Shown here: positions 6,722 through 14,658 of the stretch, piece by piece
Layout of the letters: every line of letters begins with the position of its first letter
How positions within the stretch are numbered: the stretch's first letter is position 1
DNA from: Pseudomonadota bacterium
GTDB lineage: Bacteria > Myxococcota_A > Polyangia > Polyangiales > Polyangiaceae
Length of the DNA: 17,919 nt
Assembly (NCBI GenBank): GCA_023402175.1
Contig: JAEXCN010000537.1
Coordinates: 1 to 17,919, forward strand
Direction of reading: 5' to 3'
Program-made: the position numbers and the translations under genes
Notes under the pieces: model-generated
What the model was told of the DNA's origin: nothing
The model's database searches: none
The model's input: the letters and a program-made list of their open reading frames with translations, nothing else

Positions 6722-8209
6722 CTATCGGACGGTCACAGGACGCGCGAAGCGCGCGCTCTTCAGCGTCGAGGCAGGGAGCTCCTCCGGCGTCACGAGGATG
6801 CCGCCGCCGATGTTCGAGATCGGCCGGAACGAGCCCCGGATGCTGCCGACGCGGTGGTGCGATGCGTCCTCGAGCACGATCTCGTCGGTGCCGCGCATCG
6901 TCGACGAGACGCGGATCGTCGGACCGGCGCGGAACGATCCGTCCTTCCCGACGTGATACGTCTTCATCGCCTGCTGCTTCGGCGGCGCGCCCGTATCGCC
7001 GGTCGGCCGCTTCTCGCGCTCGACCTCGAGCATCCGGTCGTAGAGCCCGGCGAACGTGTAGTCGGACACCCAGACCGGCTCGCAGTAGCTCATGAAGTCG
7101 ACGTACTCGCTGGGGTCGACGAGCTCCTTGGCGAGGACGTCCCATCCCCACGTCCCGATGCTCGCATCCGAGTAGGGGTACTTGCGGTCGATCGCGGTCG
7201 GGTTCCCGCACGGCGCATGGAGTCGGCCCATCGCGTGAGCGAGCTCCTGCGCGAGCGTGCCGTGCGAGCGCTCCGACTCGTAACCGACGATCATCGCCGT
7301 CCGGAGCGCGACATCGTCGCCGAGGCCGAAGCCGCCCGCCGGCGCGATCCCGAGGACGCAGCCGTCTCGACAGTATTCGCGCTGCGTCGCCGCCGGCGTG
7401 AAGACGCCCACGTAATAGACGTCGTCCGCGACCTTGTCGTCCGAACGCGTCTCCATCATGGCGTCGAGGAGCTGGCCCCAGCCTTCGCCGTTGCCGAGGA
7501 CTTCGAGGGGCCACGGCACCACGTCGCGAACGGAGAACTCGATGTTCGTGACGGGGTAGAGCTTGTAAAGCGCGTCGCGGTAGTCGTCGAGCGTGCGCTC
7601 GTCGAGCGAGGGGACGCGGTTCGAGCCGTCGGCCTCGTACCGGATCGGCACGAACTTCACCTTGAGCGTCGGCTGGAAGTCGCCGACGTTCATCGCGAGA
7701 TCGCCCTCCGCGGGATAGCGGATGACGCTCGGGTCGGCCCCGCTCGGATCGCGGATCTCGACCGAGAGCTGCGCTCCGCTGACGACCTGATCGGCCTCGA
7801 GCTGCCAGTAGAACGACGAAGCGAGATTGCCCTCGCTGAATGCCTGGATCGCGCGCGACTCGTTCGTCAGCACGAGATCCGGCTGCCCCGGCGCACGGAC
7901 ACGAAGCTCTGCCGAGAGCTTCGGCACCTTCGTCCCGAGCGGGACCTTCGCGTGCACGCGCACGAGCGCGGGACGCTTCGGGATCACCGGCGCCTTCGGC
8001 ACGACCGTTTGCTCGTCGGACACGAGCGACACCTTCGCGCCCTGGTAGACGGCGATCTGATCGATCGTGAGGACCTGACCGAACGCCTGCGTGGTCGTCC
8101 CGCCGTCGCCCGCCGCCGGATCAGGAGCCGGGTCGTTCGAGCCGATGCCACACGCGATGGTCGATGCGAGCAAGACGACTGCGGCGCAGCTGAGCGAACG
8201 ACGAATCAT
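6722..8209 (-). CDS. Secreted metzincin-like metalloprotease homologue with altered zinc motif
   Basis: The chosen ATG at 8209 follows an AGGGAG site and gives a clear export signal (MIRRSLSCAAVVLLASTIACG). Cys20 could be a lipobox cysteine, though TIAC is a weak match. The 495-residue product has a beta-rich region (about 40-190) and a catalytic-type region with QELAHAMGRLH at 321-331, in the place where metzincins carry HExxHxxGxxH. After it come HAPCGNP and a Met-turn-like VDFMSYC (370-376). A C-terminal beta-rich part follows (about 415-495). Cys334 and Cys376 could form a disulfide. The first zinc ligand is Gln (CAG codon read directly), so zinc binding or catalysis may be weakened or lost. 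Proteins with this layout are secreted peptidases, often of the M66-like type. The target is unknown. Confidence 0.8.
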   Translation of the reverse strand: MIRRSLSCAAVVLLASTIACGIGSNDPAPDPAAGDGGTTTQAFGQVLTIDQIAVYQGAKVSLVSDEQTVVPKAPVIPKRPALVRVHAKVPLGTKVPKLSAELRVRAPGQPDLVLTNESRAIQAFSEGNLASSFYWQLEADQVVSGAQLSVEIRDPSGADPSVIRYPAEGDLAMNVGDFQPTLKVKFVPIRYEADGSNRVPSLDERTLDDYRDALYKLYPVTNIEFSVRDVVPWPLEVLGNGEGWGQLLDAMMETRSDDKVADDVYYVGVFTPAATQREYCRDGCVLGIAPAGGFGLGDDVALRTAMIVGYESERSHGTLAQELAHAMGRLHAPCGNPTAIDRKYPYSDASIGTWGWDVLAKELVDPSEYVDFMSYCEPVWVSDYTFAGLYDRMLEVEREKRPTGDTGAPPKQQAMKTYHVGKDGSFRAGPTIRVSSTMRGTDEIVLEDASHHRVGSIRGSFRPISNIGGGILVTPEELPASTLKSARFARPVTVR

Positions 8210-8381
8210 GCGCGGACTCCCTGCGAGGATGCGGACCCGAGAGCGCGGGCGTCTTAGCATGGAGACCACGACCAGACGAGGCGGCATCGTGGCGGGCCCG
8301 CCCCGAACACGTCTCCTCGCCCGCTCTCGACAGCTCTCGTCCGCCCGCGTCATCCCCTTCCAGGTGGACTAGAGTCAGCGC

Positions 8382-9149
8382 GTGGACGAGACGCTCGCCG
8401 CGGAGATCGCGATCCTCGTCGTGCTGCTCGTGGTGTGGGTCGTCGTCCTGCGCGACGCATGGCGCGCCTGGCAGCCGGCCCGATTGCTGCTTGCGGGCCG
8501 CTACCCGGAGGCGCGAGCCGCGGCGATGCGTCTCGAACGATCGTGGATGCGCGTCTTTCGGGCGATCCGGAGCTCGGCGCGATACACGATCGGCTGCGCG
8601 CTCCACCTCGAAGGCGATTTCGAAGGATCGCTGGCCGCGCTCGAGCCCCTCGAATCCGAGCGCCTCCGCGGCAACATGCGGTACGCGATCTGCTCCATCC
8701 AGGCGGCGAGCCTGGTCCTCCTCGATCGCGATCACGGACGAGCGCTCGCACTTCTCGACGAGGCGGCGCGGATACTCCGTCCTCCGGAGGACATCCTCCT
8801 CGCAGCGCTCGCGAAGCTGGGTCAGGGCGCTGCGGGCGAAGCGGAAGCTCTGTTCGTCGCCGCCGGAACGGAGCGCGGCGCGGGGCGCTTCCGGATGGGG
8901 AGCATCGTGTTGGTGGAGGACCGCCGCCAGCAAGAGGCCATCTTCCATGCGCTCCGCGGCTTGTATCTTTTGAAGGTAGGACGGACGGCGGAGGCACAGC
9001 CCGAGCTCGAGATCGCCGCGAGGAGCCCGGTGCCGAACGTCTATGTCGAGCGCGCGCGCGCGATGCTCCAGGCGGGCACGGTGGACTCCAGCGATCCGCG
9101 ATCATCGCTCGCGCCGCAGGTCGTGGAAAAGGACGAGCCGAGCACCTGA
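8382..9149 (+). CDS. Membrane-anchored protein with TPR-like helical repeats
   Basis: A GTG start at 8382 opens a 255-residue protein with one N-terminal membrane segment (about residues 7-23, AEIAILVVLLVVWVVVL). Arg/Trp-rich helices follow. The rest is alpha-helical with TPR-like pairs (YPEARAAAMRLE, YTIGCALHLEGDFEGSLAALEPLE, HGRALALLDEAARIL, HALRGLYLLKVGRTAEAQPELEIAA). It therefore probably presents a cytoplasmic or periplasmic protein-interaction surface at the membrane. The ribosome-binding site is weak. It is divergent from the metalloprotease-like gene (172-bp gap) and converges on the peptidase at 9234. Its partner is unknown. Confidence 0.8.
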   Translation: MDETLAAEIAILVVLLVVWVVVLRDAWRAWQPARLLLAGRYPEARAAAMRLERSWMRVFRAIRSSARYTIGCALHLEGDFEGSLAALEPLESERLRGNMRYAICSIQAASLVLLDRDHGRALALLDEAARILRPPEDILLAALAKLGQGAAGEAEALFVAAGTERGAGRFRMGSIVLVEDRRQQEAIFHALRGLYLLKVGRTAEAQPELEIAARSPVPNVYVERARAMLQAGTVDSSDPRSSLAPQVVEKDEPST

Positions 9150-9167
9150 CGCGCGCGACGCGTACGC

Positions 9168-9241
9168 GATCACTTCGACCGCGTGCGCACTGCGCGCGCG
9201 ATCACTTCGACTGCGTGCGCATTGCGCGCGCGATCACTTCG
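9168..9241. repeat. 32-bp tandem repeat, 2.3 copies, at a convergent gene junction
   Basis: Two complete 32-bp units (9168-9199 and 9200-9231) differ at only two positions, both C/T. A third partial copy (GATCACTTCG) begins at 9232 with the same period. Each complete unit contains a short inverted repeat, GCGCA-N-TGCGC, and one of the variable bases is the N. The third copy includes the stop codon of the minus-strand peptidase gene (9234-9236). The block fills almost all of the 84-bp gap between the two convergent genes, so it may act as a bidirectional terminator. It could also be a product of replication slippage at the gene end. Confidence 0.85.
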
Positions 9242-11615
9242 TAGGGACGCTCGCTCCGACCTCGTGGAGGAGGAAGGCCAGCATGTCGCTCACCTCTTCG
9301 ATCTCCGCCGCGAGCGGAGTGCCCATGCCGTGTCCGGTATCGGCGCTCGCGCGAAGCAGGATCGGCCGCTCGGAGGACGTCGCCGCCTGCAGGCGTGCGA
9401 CCATCTTGCGCGACTGGTACGGGTCGACGCGCGGATCGTTCGCGCCCGTCATGAAGAGCACCGCCGGATAGGGCGTGCCGTCCTTGACGTTGTGGAACGG
9501 CGAGTAGGCATGGAGCGCGCGGAACTGCGCCTCGTCCTTCACCGATCCGTACTCGGTGACGTTGAACGCGCCGTTCGGGCTGAGCTCCGTACGCAACATG
9601 TCGTAGATGCCGACGGCGGCGGCGACGACGCGGAACATCTCGGGGTGCTGCACGAGCGATGCTCCCATGAGGAGCCCGCCGTTCGAACGACCGCTGATCG
9701 CGAGGCGCTCGGGCTTCGTGTAGCCGAGATCGACGAGCGTCTTTCCACACGCGGCGAAGTCATCGAACACGTTTTGTTTCTTCGTGAGGTTGCCCGCACG
9801 GTGCCAGACCTCACCGCGCTCCCCTCCCCCGCGCAGGTTCGCCTCGGCGACGACGCCGCCGCTGTCGAGCCAGACGCGATACGCCGCGCGCATGCGAGGC
9901 TTGAGCGTCACGCCGAAGCCGCCGTACCCGGTGAGGTAGGCGTGTTTGGCTCCGTCGAGCTTCGCGCCGCGCTTGCGAAGGATGCTCATCGGGACCTTCG
10001 TTCCGTCCTTCGAGACGCAGGTCTCGCGCACGACCTCCACATCGGCCATGTCGTGCGCCGGCTTCTTCGCGAGGCTCGTCGGGACGAGGCGATGCTCGTT
10101 CGCTCGATAGAGCATCCATCGAGGCGGCTCGACGAAGCTCTCCACGCGCAGCAGGAGGTCGTCACTTCCTCCGAGGCCGACCGCGGCGGTGATGCTCGAC
10201 ACCGGCGGGAGCGGCAGCACCGCGGCGGCGGCGCCGCGCTCACCGGGGGCGATCGTCGTCGGCGGGGGCGCCGGAGGCGGTGGCGGTGCGCCCTTCTTCG
10301 CCGGCTTCGCGCCCTTGGTCGGCTTCGCGGACCGGAGCTCACGCGCGAGCGGCTCGGGCTTGACGACGAGCGGGAAGCGGCGGACGCGCGACGGACCATC
10401 GGCGATCTCGACCGTGTAGATCGCTGCCTTCGTCACGACGACGTCCTCGATGACGGCATCACCTTCGGCGAGGACCTCGGTCGCCGAAGCCCGATCGAAC
10501 GGCGGCGCGAACGCGACGATCTTTCCGCGCGGCGCGCCCTTGCGCGAGACCGCGTACACCTTTCCATCCGGACCGAACGTCGCCGCGGAGAGCTCGTCTT
10601 CGAAGCGTGAGAGGCGAGCCCACTTGCTGCCGTCGAACACGTGATGCTCGACCTCACCGCCATCGCCGTTCGAGACGTGCGCGAGGAGGTGCTTGCCATC
10701 CTTGCTCCGCAGCAGCTCCACCTCCGCGATGCGGGGGAAGTCCTTGCCGATGGCGTACGTGTCCGCCGACTCGGGCGTTCCGAGCTTGTGGAACCAGACC
10801 TGCTGGAAGAAGTCGAGATCCGCCGGCGGGCGTTCGCCGCTCCGCGGGTAACGCGTGTAGAAGAGGCCCGACCCATCGGCGTTCCACGCGACGCTGCCGC
10901 CGGCCGTGCCGCCCTGCACGCGCGCGATCGTCTCGGTCGTGCGCACCTTGCCGGTCGCGACGTCGAAGAAGTGCAGGTCTCCGCTCTCCGAGCCGTCCTT
11001 CGAGAGCGAGACGGCGACGATGCGCCCGTCGGGCGACGGCACGAAGAAGTCGATCGTCGTCTTGCCGGACGGGTCGAGCGCGTTCGGGTCGACGACGACG
11101 CGCTCGCTCGCGAGGTCGACCGTCGACTTCGACGTCGATGTCGTGGAGCTCACAGGCCCGACATCGACGAGGATCGGCTGCTGCTTCGGCGGCGCGCTCT
11201 TCAGCGCGAACAGACGTCCCGCCTGCGCCTGCACACCGAACCAGTCCGGCGAGGTCGCGTTGTAGATCGCCGAGACGCGCGCCTTCACGGCTGCGCGCTC
11301 GGGCAGCGCATCGAGCGTCGTGCGGGCGAGCATGTTCTGCGCGTCCGTGAACGACTTCACGTCCGGGCTCTGCCCGTCTTCGAGCCATTCGTAGTCGTCG
11401 GTGACGTTCGTCCCGAAGAACGAGTGGACGACGGGCCGCTTCGGCGCCGGGACCGGCGGGACACGTGGCGCCGCCGTCGCCGCTGCTGGCGCATCGGCGG
11501 ACGTGGCCGGGGGCGGCGCCGGGGCTGCACTCGACTGTGCGGCCGGTCCCCCGCCGCACGCGGCGAGCGTCGCGAGGGCCACGAGAGCGGTCGTTCCGGA
11601 GAAGCGAGATGCCAT
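9234..11615 (-). CDS. Prolyl oligopeptidase family serine peptidase (S9A), lipoprotein
   Basis: This 793-residue enzyme has an N-terminal lipoprotein signal (MASRFSGTTALVALATLAAC, lipobox LAAC, Cys20) and an Ala/Pro-rich spacer to about 60. The S9 N-terminal and seven-bladed propeller region spans about 60-510 (DDYEWLED 73-80), and the alpha/beta-hydrolase domain about 525-790. The catalytic triad reads as Ser644 in SGRSNGG, Asp727 in GANDPRV and His762 in DTGHGMG. It should cleave short Pro-containing peptides at the cell envelope. A Lys/Pro insertion (about 431-460, containing GAPPPPPAPPP) interrupts the propeller region and makes the protein longer than the usual 690-720 residues. The ATG at 11615 is supported by the signal; a GTG nine bases upstream is possible. 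The gene lies 98 bp downstream of the hydrolase gene on the same strand. Confidence 0.95.
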   Translation of the reverse strand: MASRFSGTTALVALATLAACGGGPAAQSSAAPAPPPATSADAPAAATAAPRVPPVPAPKRPVVHSFFGTNVTDDYEWLEDGQSPDVKSFTDAQNMLARTTLDALPERAAVKARVSAIYNATSPDWFGVQAQAGRLFALKSAPPKQQPILVDVGPVSSTTSTSKSTVDLASERVVVDPNALDPSGKTTIDFFVPSPDGRIVAVSLSKDGSESGDLHFFDVATGKVRTTETIARVQGGTAGGSVAWNADGSGLFYTRYPRSGERPPADLDFFQQVWFHKLGTPESADTYAIGKDFPRIAEVELLRSKDGKHLLAHVSNGDGGEVEHHVFDGSKWARLSRFEDELSAATFGPDGKVYAVSRKGAPRGKIVAFAPPFDRASATEVLAEGDAVIEDVVVTKAAIYTVEIADGPSRVRRFPLVVKPEPLARELRSAKPTKGAKPAKKGAPPPPPAPPPTTIAPGERGAAAAVLPLPPVSSITAAVGLGGSDDLLLRVESFVEPPRWMLYRANEHRLVPTSLAKKPAHDMADVEVVRETCVSKDGTKVPMSILRKRGAKLDGAKHAYLTGYGGFGVTLKPRMRAAYRVWLDSGGVVAEANLRGGGERGEVWHRAGNLTKKQNVFDDFAACGKTLVDLGYTKPERLAISGRSNGGLLMGASLVQHPEMFRVVAAAVGIYDMLRTELSPNGAFNVTEYGSVKDEAQFRALHAYSPFHNVKDGTPYPAVLFMTGANDPRVDPYQSRKMVARLQAATSSERPILLRASADTGHGMGTPLAAEIEEVSDMLAFLLHEVGASVPTK

Positions 11616-11713
11616 GACCTTCACGGCAACTTCGCTACTCCATGCCGTCCCCGATCGCGAGCCCGGAGTTCCTCCGTGCCGGCTCGCGCATCCATCCCTC
11701 ACGCTCGAGCTCG

Positions 11714-12703
11714 TCACTTCGGCTCGCGTTCCTGGTGGCCGACGCGGATCTGCATCGTCGGATGGCGTGACGCGAAACGACGGAGGCGTTCGAGGCTCGC
11801 GGCGCTCTTCTTCTTGTCGGCCGAGAAGTCGCCGGGCTCGACGCCGTGGTCCCATCCCCACGCCGTGTGGCAGGCATCTCCCGTGAAGAGGATCGGGCCT
11901 GTCGTGGTGCGCGCGAGATACGCGGTGCTCCCGCGGGTGTGGCCGGGCACCGAGATCGCCCAGAACGATCCGTCGCCGAAGACGTCGACGAGGCCGTCGA
12001 AGACACCGTCCGGATCCGCAGAGAACCGCCAGACCGACAGCGGCGGCTTGTTCTCGAGCGCGCGGTCCACGATCGGCGCGACGAACAGGTTCTCGAAGCT
12101 CCGATCCGTCGACTCACCCGGCCCGAGGAACACCGGCGTGCCAGCAGGGACATCGCGCATTCCGGAGACGTGGTCGACGTGAAGATGCGTGAGGAACACG
12201 CCGCGCGGCGGCTCCGGCTGCCGAGCGATCCACGTCTTCGTGTCGATGCGACGCTTCATCTTGTCGACGTGGGCGACGCGGGCGGCGAGGCCACGGATGG
12301 CCGCCTCGTCAGGCGCATCGAAGAGGGCGCGCTCGACGCCCGTATCGATGAGAAACGTTCCCCGCGTGGGATGCGTGACCGCGTGGAACGCGACGTGGAT
12401 CGGCTCGTCACGGTCGGTGAGCTTGGCGGCCTTCGCCTCGGCATGATCGAGGTTCACGAGACCCGAGAGGGGAACCTGCCAGTCGGCGCCGATCACGGTC
12501 TCGACGGTGAGTGGTCCGGGCTGATCGACGACCGCTTCGAGGGACGATGTGGCGGCGGCCGAGCCCAAAGTCGCAGGTGCATCGGGGTGCGTGGTGGCCG
12601 CGCAGCCCGTGGCGGCCACCGCGATCGCCCCCACTGCCGCCGCGCCGCCGGCGAGCGCAAGAGCCGTGGTCCATGCCTTGTTCTTCCTCGTGGACGTCTT
12701 CAT
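11714..12703 (-). CDS. Exported metallo-beta-lactamase-fold hydrolase
   Basis: This 329-residue protein has a basic N-terminus, a hydrophobic segment (about 11-32) and a cysteine at 34 (AATGCAA). It is therefore an exported and perhaps lipid-anchored protein, although the lipobox is weak. The MBL fold is clear: THLHVDH gives the dinuclear metal motif His173-x-His175-x-Asp177-His178, and further ligands are His255 (VPGHTRGS), Asp276 (FTGDACH) and His323 (VGHQ). The spacing resembles the lactonase-like branch that includes AHL lactonases, but the substrate cannot be read from sequence. The start is ambiguous: ATG at 12703 has AGGGG unusually close, and an in-frame ATG lies at 12715. The gene is divergent from a LysR regulator, which probably controls it. 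Confidence 0.9.
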   Translation of the reverse strand: MKTSTRKNKAWTTALALAGGAAAVGAIAVAATGCAATTHPDAPATLGSAAATSSLEAVVDQPGPLTVETVIGADWQVPLSGLVNLDHAEAKAAKLTDRDEPIHVAFHAVTHPTRGTFLIDTGVERALFDAPDEAAIRGLAARVAHVDKMKRRIDTKTWIARQPEPPRGVFLTHLHVDHVSGMRDVPAGTPVFLGPGESTDRSFENLFVAPIVDRALENKPPLSVWRFSADPDGVFDGLVDVFGDGSFWAISVPGHTRGSTAYLARTTTGPILFTGDACHTAWGWDHGVEPGDFSADKKKSAASLERLRRFASRHPTMQIRVGHQEREPK

Positions 12704-12769
12704 GCCCCTGAACATGAGCCATGCTGACATGCATGAAAACAGACCAAAGTGGCATGGTACCATGCGCTC
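12704..12769. promoter_or_regulatory. CATG-rich divergent operator/promoter region
   Basis: The 66-bp gap between the divergent MBL hydrolase and LysR genes holds a perfect 14-bp palindrome, GCATGGTACCATGC (12752-12765), and an 8-bp palindrome CATGCATG (12728-12735). The tetramer CATG occurs eight times between 12701 and 12772. LysR regulators usually bind imperfect dyads in exactly such shared intergenic gaps, so these are the natural candidate sites for the adjacent regulator. The 14-bp palindrome lies only 4 bp before the LysR start codon, which would suit autorepression. Confidence 0.6.
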
Positions 12770-13738
12770 ATGCATATCCCCTGGGAGGAGGTCCAGCTGT
12801 TCCTCGCGATTGCCGAGGCGCGCAGCGTCACGGCGGCAGCGCGGCGCCTTCGGATCACGCAGCCCACCGCGAGCCGCCGACTCTCGCAGCTCGAGGCCGT
12901 CCTCGGCGAACGCCTCTTCGTTCGGAGCGTCGAGGGCGTGTCGCCGACGCCCGCCGCGGAGCGGATGCTCGAGCCCGCACGGCGCATGGCCGAGTGGGCG
13001 GGCGAGGTCGATCGCGCCGCGGCGCGCGCCGAGACCTCGCCGAACGGCGTCGTCCGGATCACCGCGCCTCCCGGGATCGCGTTCGAGCTCCTCGCGCCGT
13101 TCGCGGCGTGGCTTCGTGGCGCGCTGCCGGAGATCACGCTCGAGATCGTCTCGTCGGTGCAATACGTCGATCTGGTCCGCCGTGAAGCGGATCTCGCGCT
13201 ACGCCTTTCGGGCGACGGCGGGCAGAAGGAGCTCGTCTCGCTCGCGTCGCTCACGCATGGCGTCGGCGTCTTCGGATCGCCCGACTACGCGCGCACGCTC
13301 CCGAAGAAGCCGAAGATGTCGGACGTCGCCTGGATTGGATGGGCGCCGCCGCTCGATCACATCTCGCCGAACCCGGAGCTCGCGCGCCTCATCCCGGGCT
13401 TCCGTCCGGTGTTCGCGTCCGACGACTTCCTCGTCCAGCTCCGCGCCGCGGAGGCCGGGATCGGCGCGATCTTCCTCGGGCGCGCGCGACACCGGTTCTC
13501 CGCCTCGACGCTCGTCGAGCTCGACGTGGACCTCGGCGATCTGAAGCGAACGCTCCACCTCGTCTGCGCAAAGACCGCGCTCGACATCCCGCGGGTCCGT
13601 GCGGTCGCCGACCTCCTCGTCCGCGAATTCGAGCACGCGGAAGAGCCGCGACGCACTCCGCGCGAGAGCAAGACCGCGCCCGCGCCGAAGAACGGCGCGC
13701 CCACCAAGCGCCCGAGCGCGACTCGCCGAACGCGCTGA
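12770..13738 (+). CDS. LysR-family transcriptional regulator
   Basis: The ATG at 12770 gives a typical LysR start (MHIPWEEVQLFLAIAEARSVTAAARRL). The winged helix-turn-helix spans about residues 5-62, with the recognition region ITQPTASRRLSQLE at 29-42 and LFVRSVEGVSPTPAAE after it. The effector-binding domain follows (about 92-285; VRITAPPG, LVRREADLALRLSG, DDFLVQLRAAEAGIGAIFLG). An extra basic, Pro-rich tail (about 291-322) is unusual for the family. No clear ribosome-binding site precedes the ATG; a longer GTG start at 12749 would run through the palindrome. Divergence from the MBL hydrolase suggests that it controls that enzyme in response to its substrate. It converges on thiD with 13 bp between the stop codons. 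Confidence 0.94.
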   Translation: MHIPWEEVQLFLAIAEARSVTAAARRLRITQPTASRRLSQLEAVLGERLFVRSVEGVSPTPAAERMLEPARRMAEWAGEVDRAAARAETSPNGVVRITAPPGIAFELLAPFAAWLRGALPEITLEIVSSVQYVDLVRREADLALRLSGDGGQKELVSLASLTHGVGVFGSPDYARTLPKKPKMSDVAWIGWAPPLDHISPNPELARLIPGFRPVFASDDFLVQLRAAEAGIGAIFLGRARHRFSASTLVELDVDLGDLKRTLHLVCAKTALDIPRVRAVADLLVREFEHAEEPRRTPRESKTAPAPKNGAPTKRPSATRRTR

Positions 13739-13751
13739 CGTCGCCGGACGC

Positions 13752-14555
13752 TCAGCCCTTCCGCACCGGCCACGCGTGGTCGAGCGGACCGTGGCCCGCG
13801 CCGAGCCCCGGCGCTCGGACGATCGCCTCGTGCACGTAGCGCCACGCGCGTGAGACGGCCTCCTCGAGAGGCAGGCCCTGCGCGAGCCCGGTCGCGCAGG
13901 CGGACGCGAGCGTGCAACCGGTCCCATGCGTATGACGCGTGTCGATGCGATCGCCCTCGAACGTCGACTCGCCGCTCGACGTCATCAGGACGTCGATCAC
14001 GCGATCGCCGGCGATGTGCCCGCCCTTCATGAGGACCGCCTTCGCGCCCTTCGCGAGCAGCGCCTTTCCGGCTCGCCGGAGGTCGTCCGTCGTCTCGGTG
14101 GCGATCCCGGTCAGCGTCGCCGCCTCCGGCGCGTTCGGCGTGAGGAGCGCCGCTCGCGGAACGAGCAGCTCGATGATCGCGCTGAGGGCTTCCGCTGGCA
14201 GGAGCGCGGCGCCTCCCTTGGCGATCATCACCGGATCGATGACGGCCGGCGTGCCCCCTGCCCGATCGATCAGCCGCGCGACGGCCTCGACCGTCGCGAC
14301 GTCGCCGAGCATCCCCGTCTTGATCGCGTCCGCTCCGATGTCGTCGAGCACGGCGCGCCCTTGCGCCTCGATGACGTCGACCGGGATCGGGAAGACGCCC
14401 GTGACGCCGAGCGTGTTCTGCACCGTGATCGCGGTGACCGCGGTGGCCGCATAGCCACCGAGCGCGGTGACCGTCTTGATGTCCGCCTGGATGCCGGCGC
14501 CGCCACCGGAATCCGATCCGGCGATGACGAGGACTCGTCCGCGAGAAGCATTCAT
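13752..14555 (-). CDS. thiD: Hydroxymethylpyrimidine/phosphomethylpyrimidine kinase
   Basis: This 267-residue protein matches single-domain ThiD over its whole length. It has the N-terminal AGSDSGGGAGIQADIKT (12-28), TAITVQNTLGV (41-51), IKTGMLGD (78-85), LLTPNAPEA (127-135), VLMKGGH (174-180), the anion-hole/catalytic segment HTHGTGCTLASA (208-219, with Cys214) and the C-terminal GHGPLDHAW. The enzyme phosphorylates HMP and HMP-P to give HMP-PP for thiamine biosynthesis in the cytoplasm. The ATG at 14555 matches the expected N-terminus; its ribosome-binding site is weak. No other thiamine genes are nearby, and I see no TPP riboswitch in the upstream gap. It is divergent from an outer-membrane protein gene with which it has no obvious functional link. 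Confidence 0.96.
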   Translation of the reverse strand: MNASRGRVLVIAGSDSGGGAGIQADIKTVTALGGYAATAVTAITVQNTLGVTGVFPIPVDVIEAQGRAVLDDIGADAIKTGMLGDVATVEAVARLIDRAGGTPAVIDPVMIAKGGAALLPAEALSAIIELLVPRAALLTPNAPEAATLTGIATETTDDLRRAGKALLAKGAKAVLMKGGHIAGDRVIDVLMTSSGESTFEGDRIDTRHTHGTGCTLASACATGLAQGLPLEEAVSRAWRYVHEAIVRAPGLGAGHGPLDHAWPVRKG

Positions 14556-14658
14556 TTCCGTGCAGACCTTACACCGATGCGGCCGAGGGCGACACGAGCG
14601 CAGAAATGGTCGAGCTGCGCTCCGCATCGAGCCATGGCGGATGCGCGGTGTAGTAGTG

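Noticed and set aside
4486..7095. An 869-codon plus-strand open frame opposite the antiporter and its upstream neighbour.
   Set aside because: Its Arg/Glu/Asp-rich, low-hydrophobicity translation spans two genes and an intergenic hairpin on the other strand and shows no domain.
6170..8257. A 695-codon plus-strand open frame opposite the metalloprotease-like gene.
   Set aside because: It is antisense to a protein with a signal sequence and metzincin-like motifs, and its own composition is that of a shadow frame.
9150..9241. A CRISPR-like array at the 32-bp repeats.
   Set aside because: The repeats are directly adjacent with no spacers, and there are no cas genes.
14556..14640. A TPP riboswitch upstream of thiD.
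   Set aside because: The conserved CUGAGA and ACCUGA elements are not seen on the minus strand, and the gap to the divergent gene is too short for a full aptamer plus expression platform.
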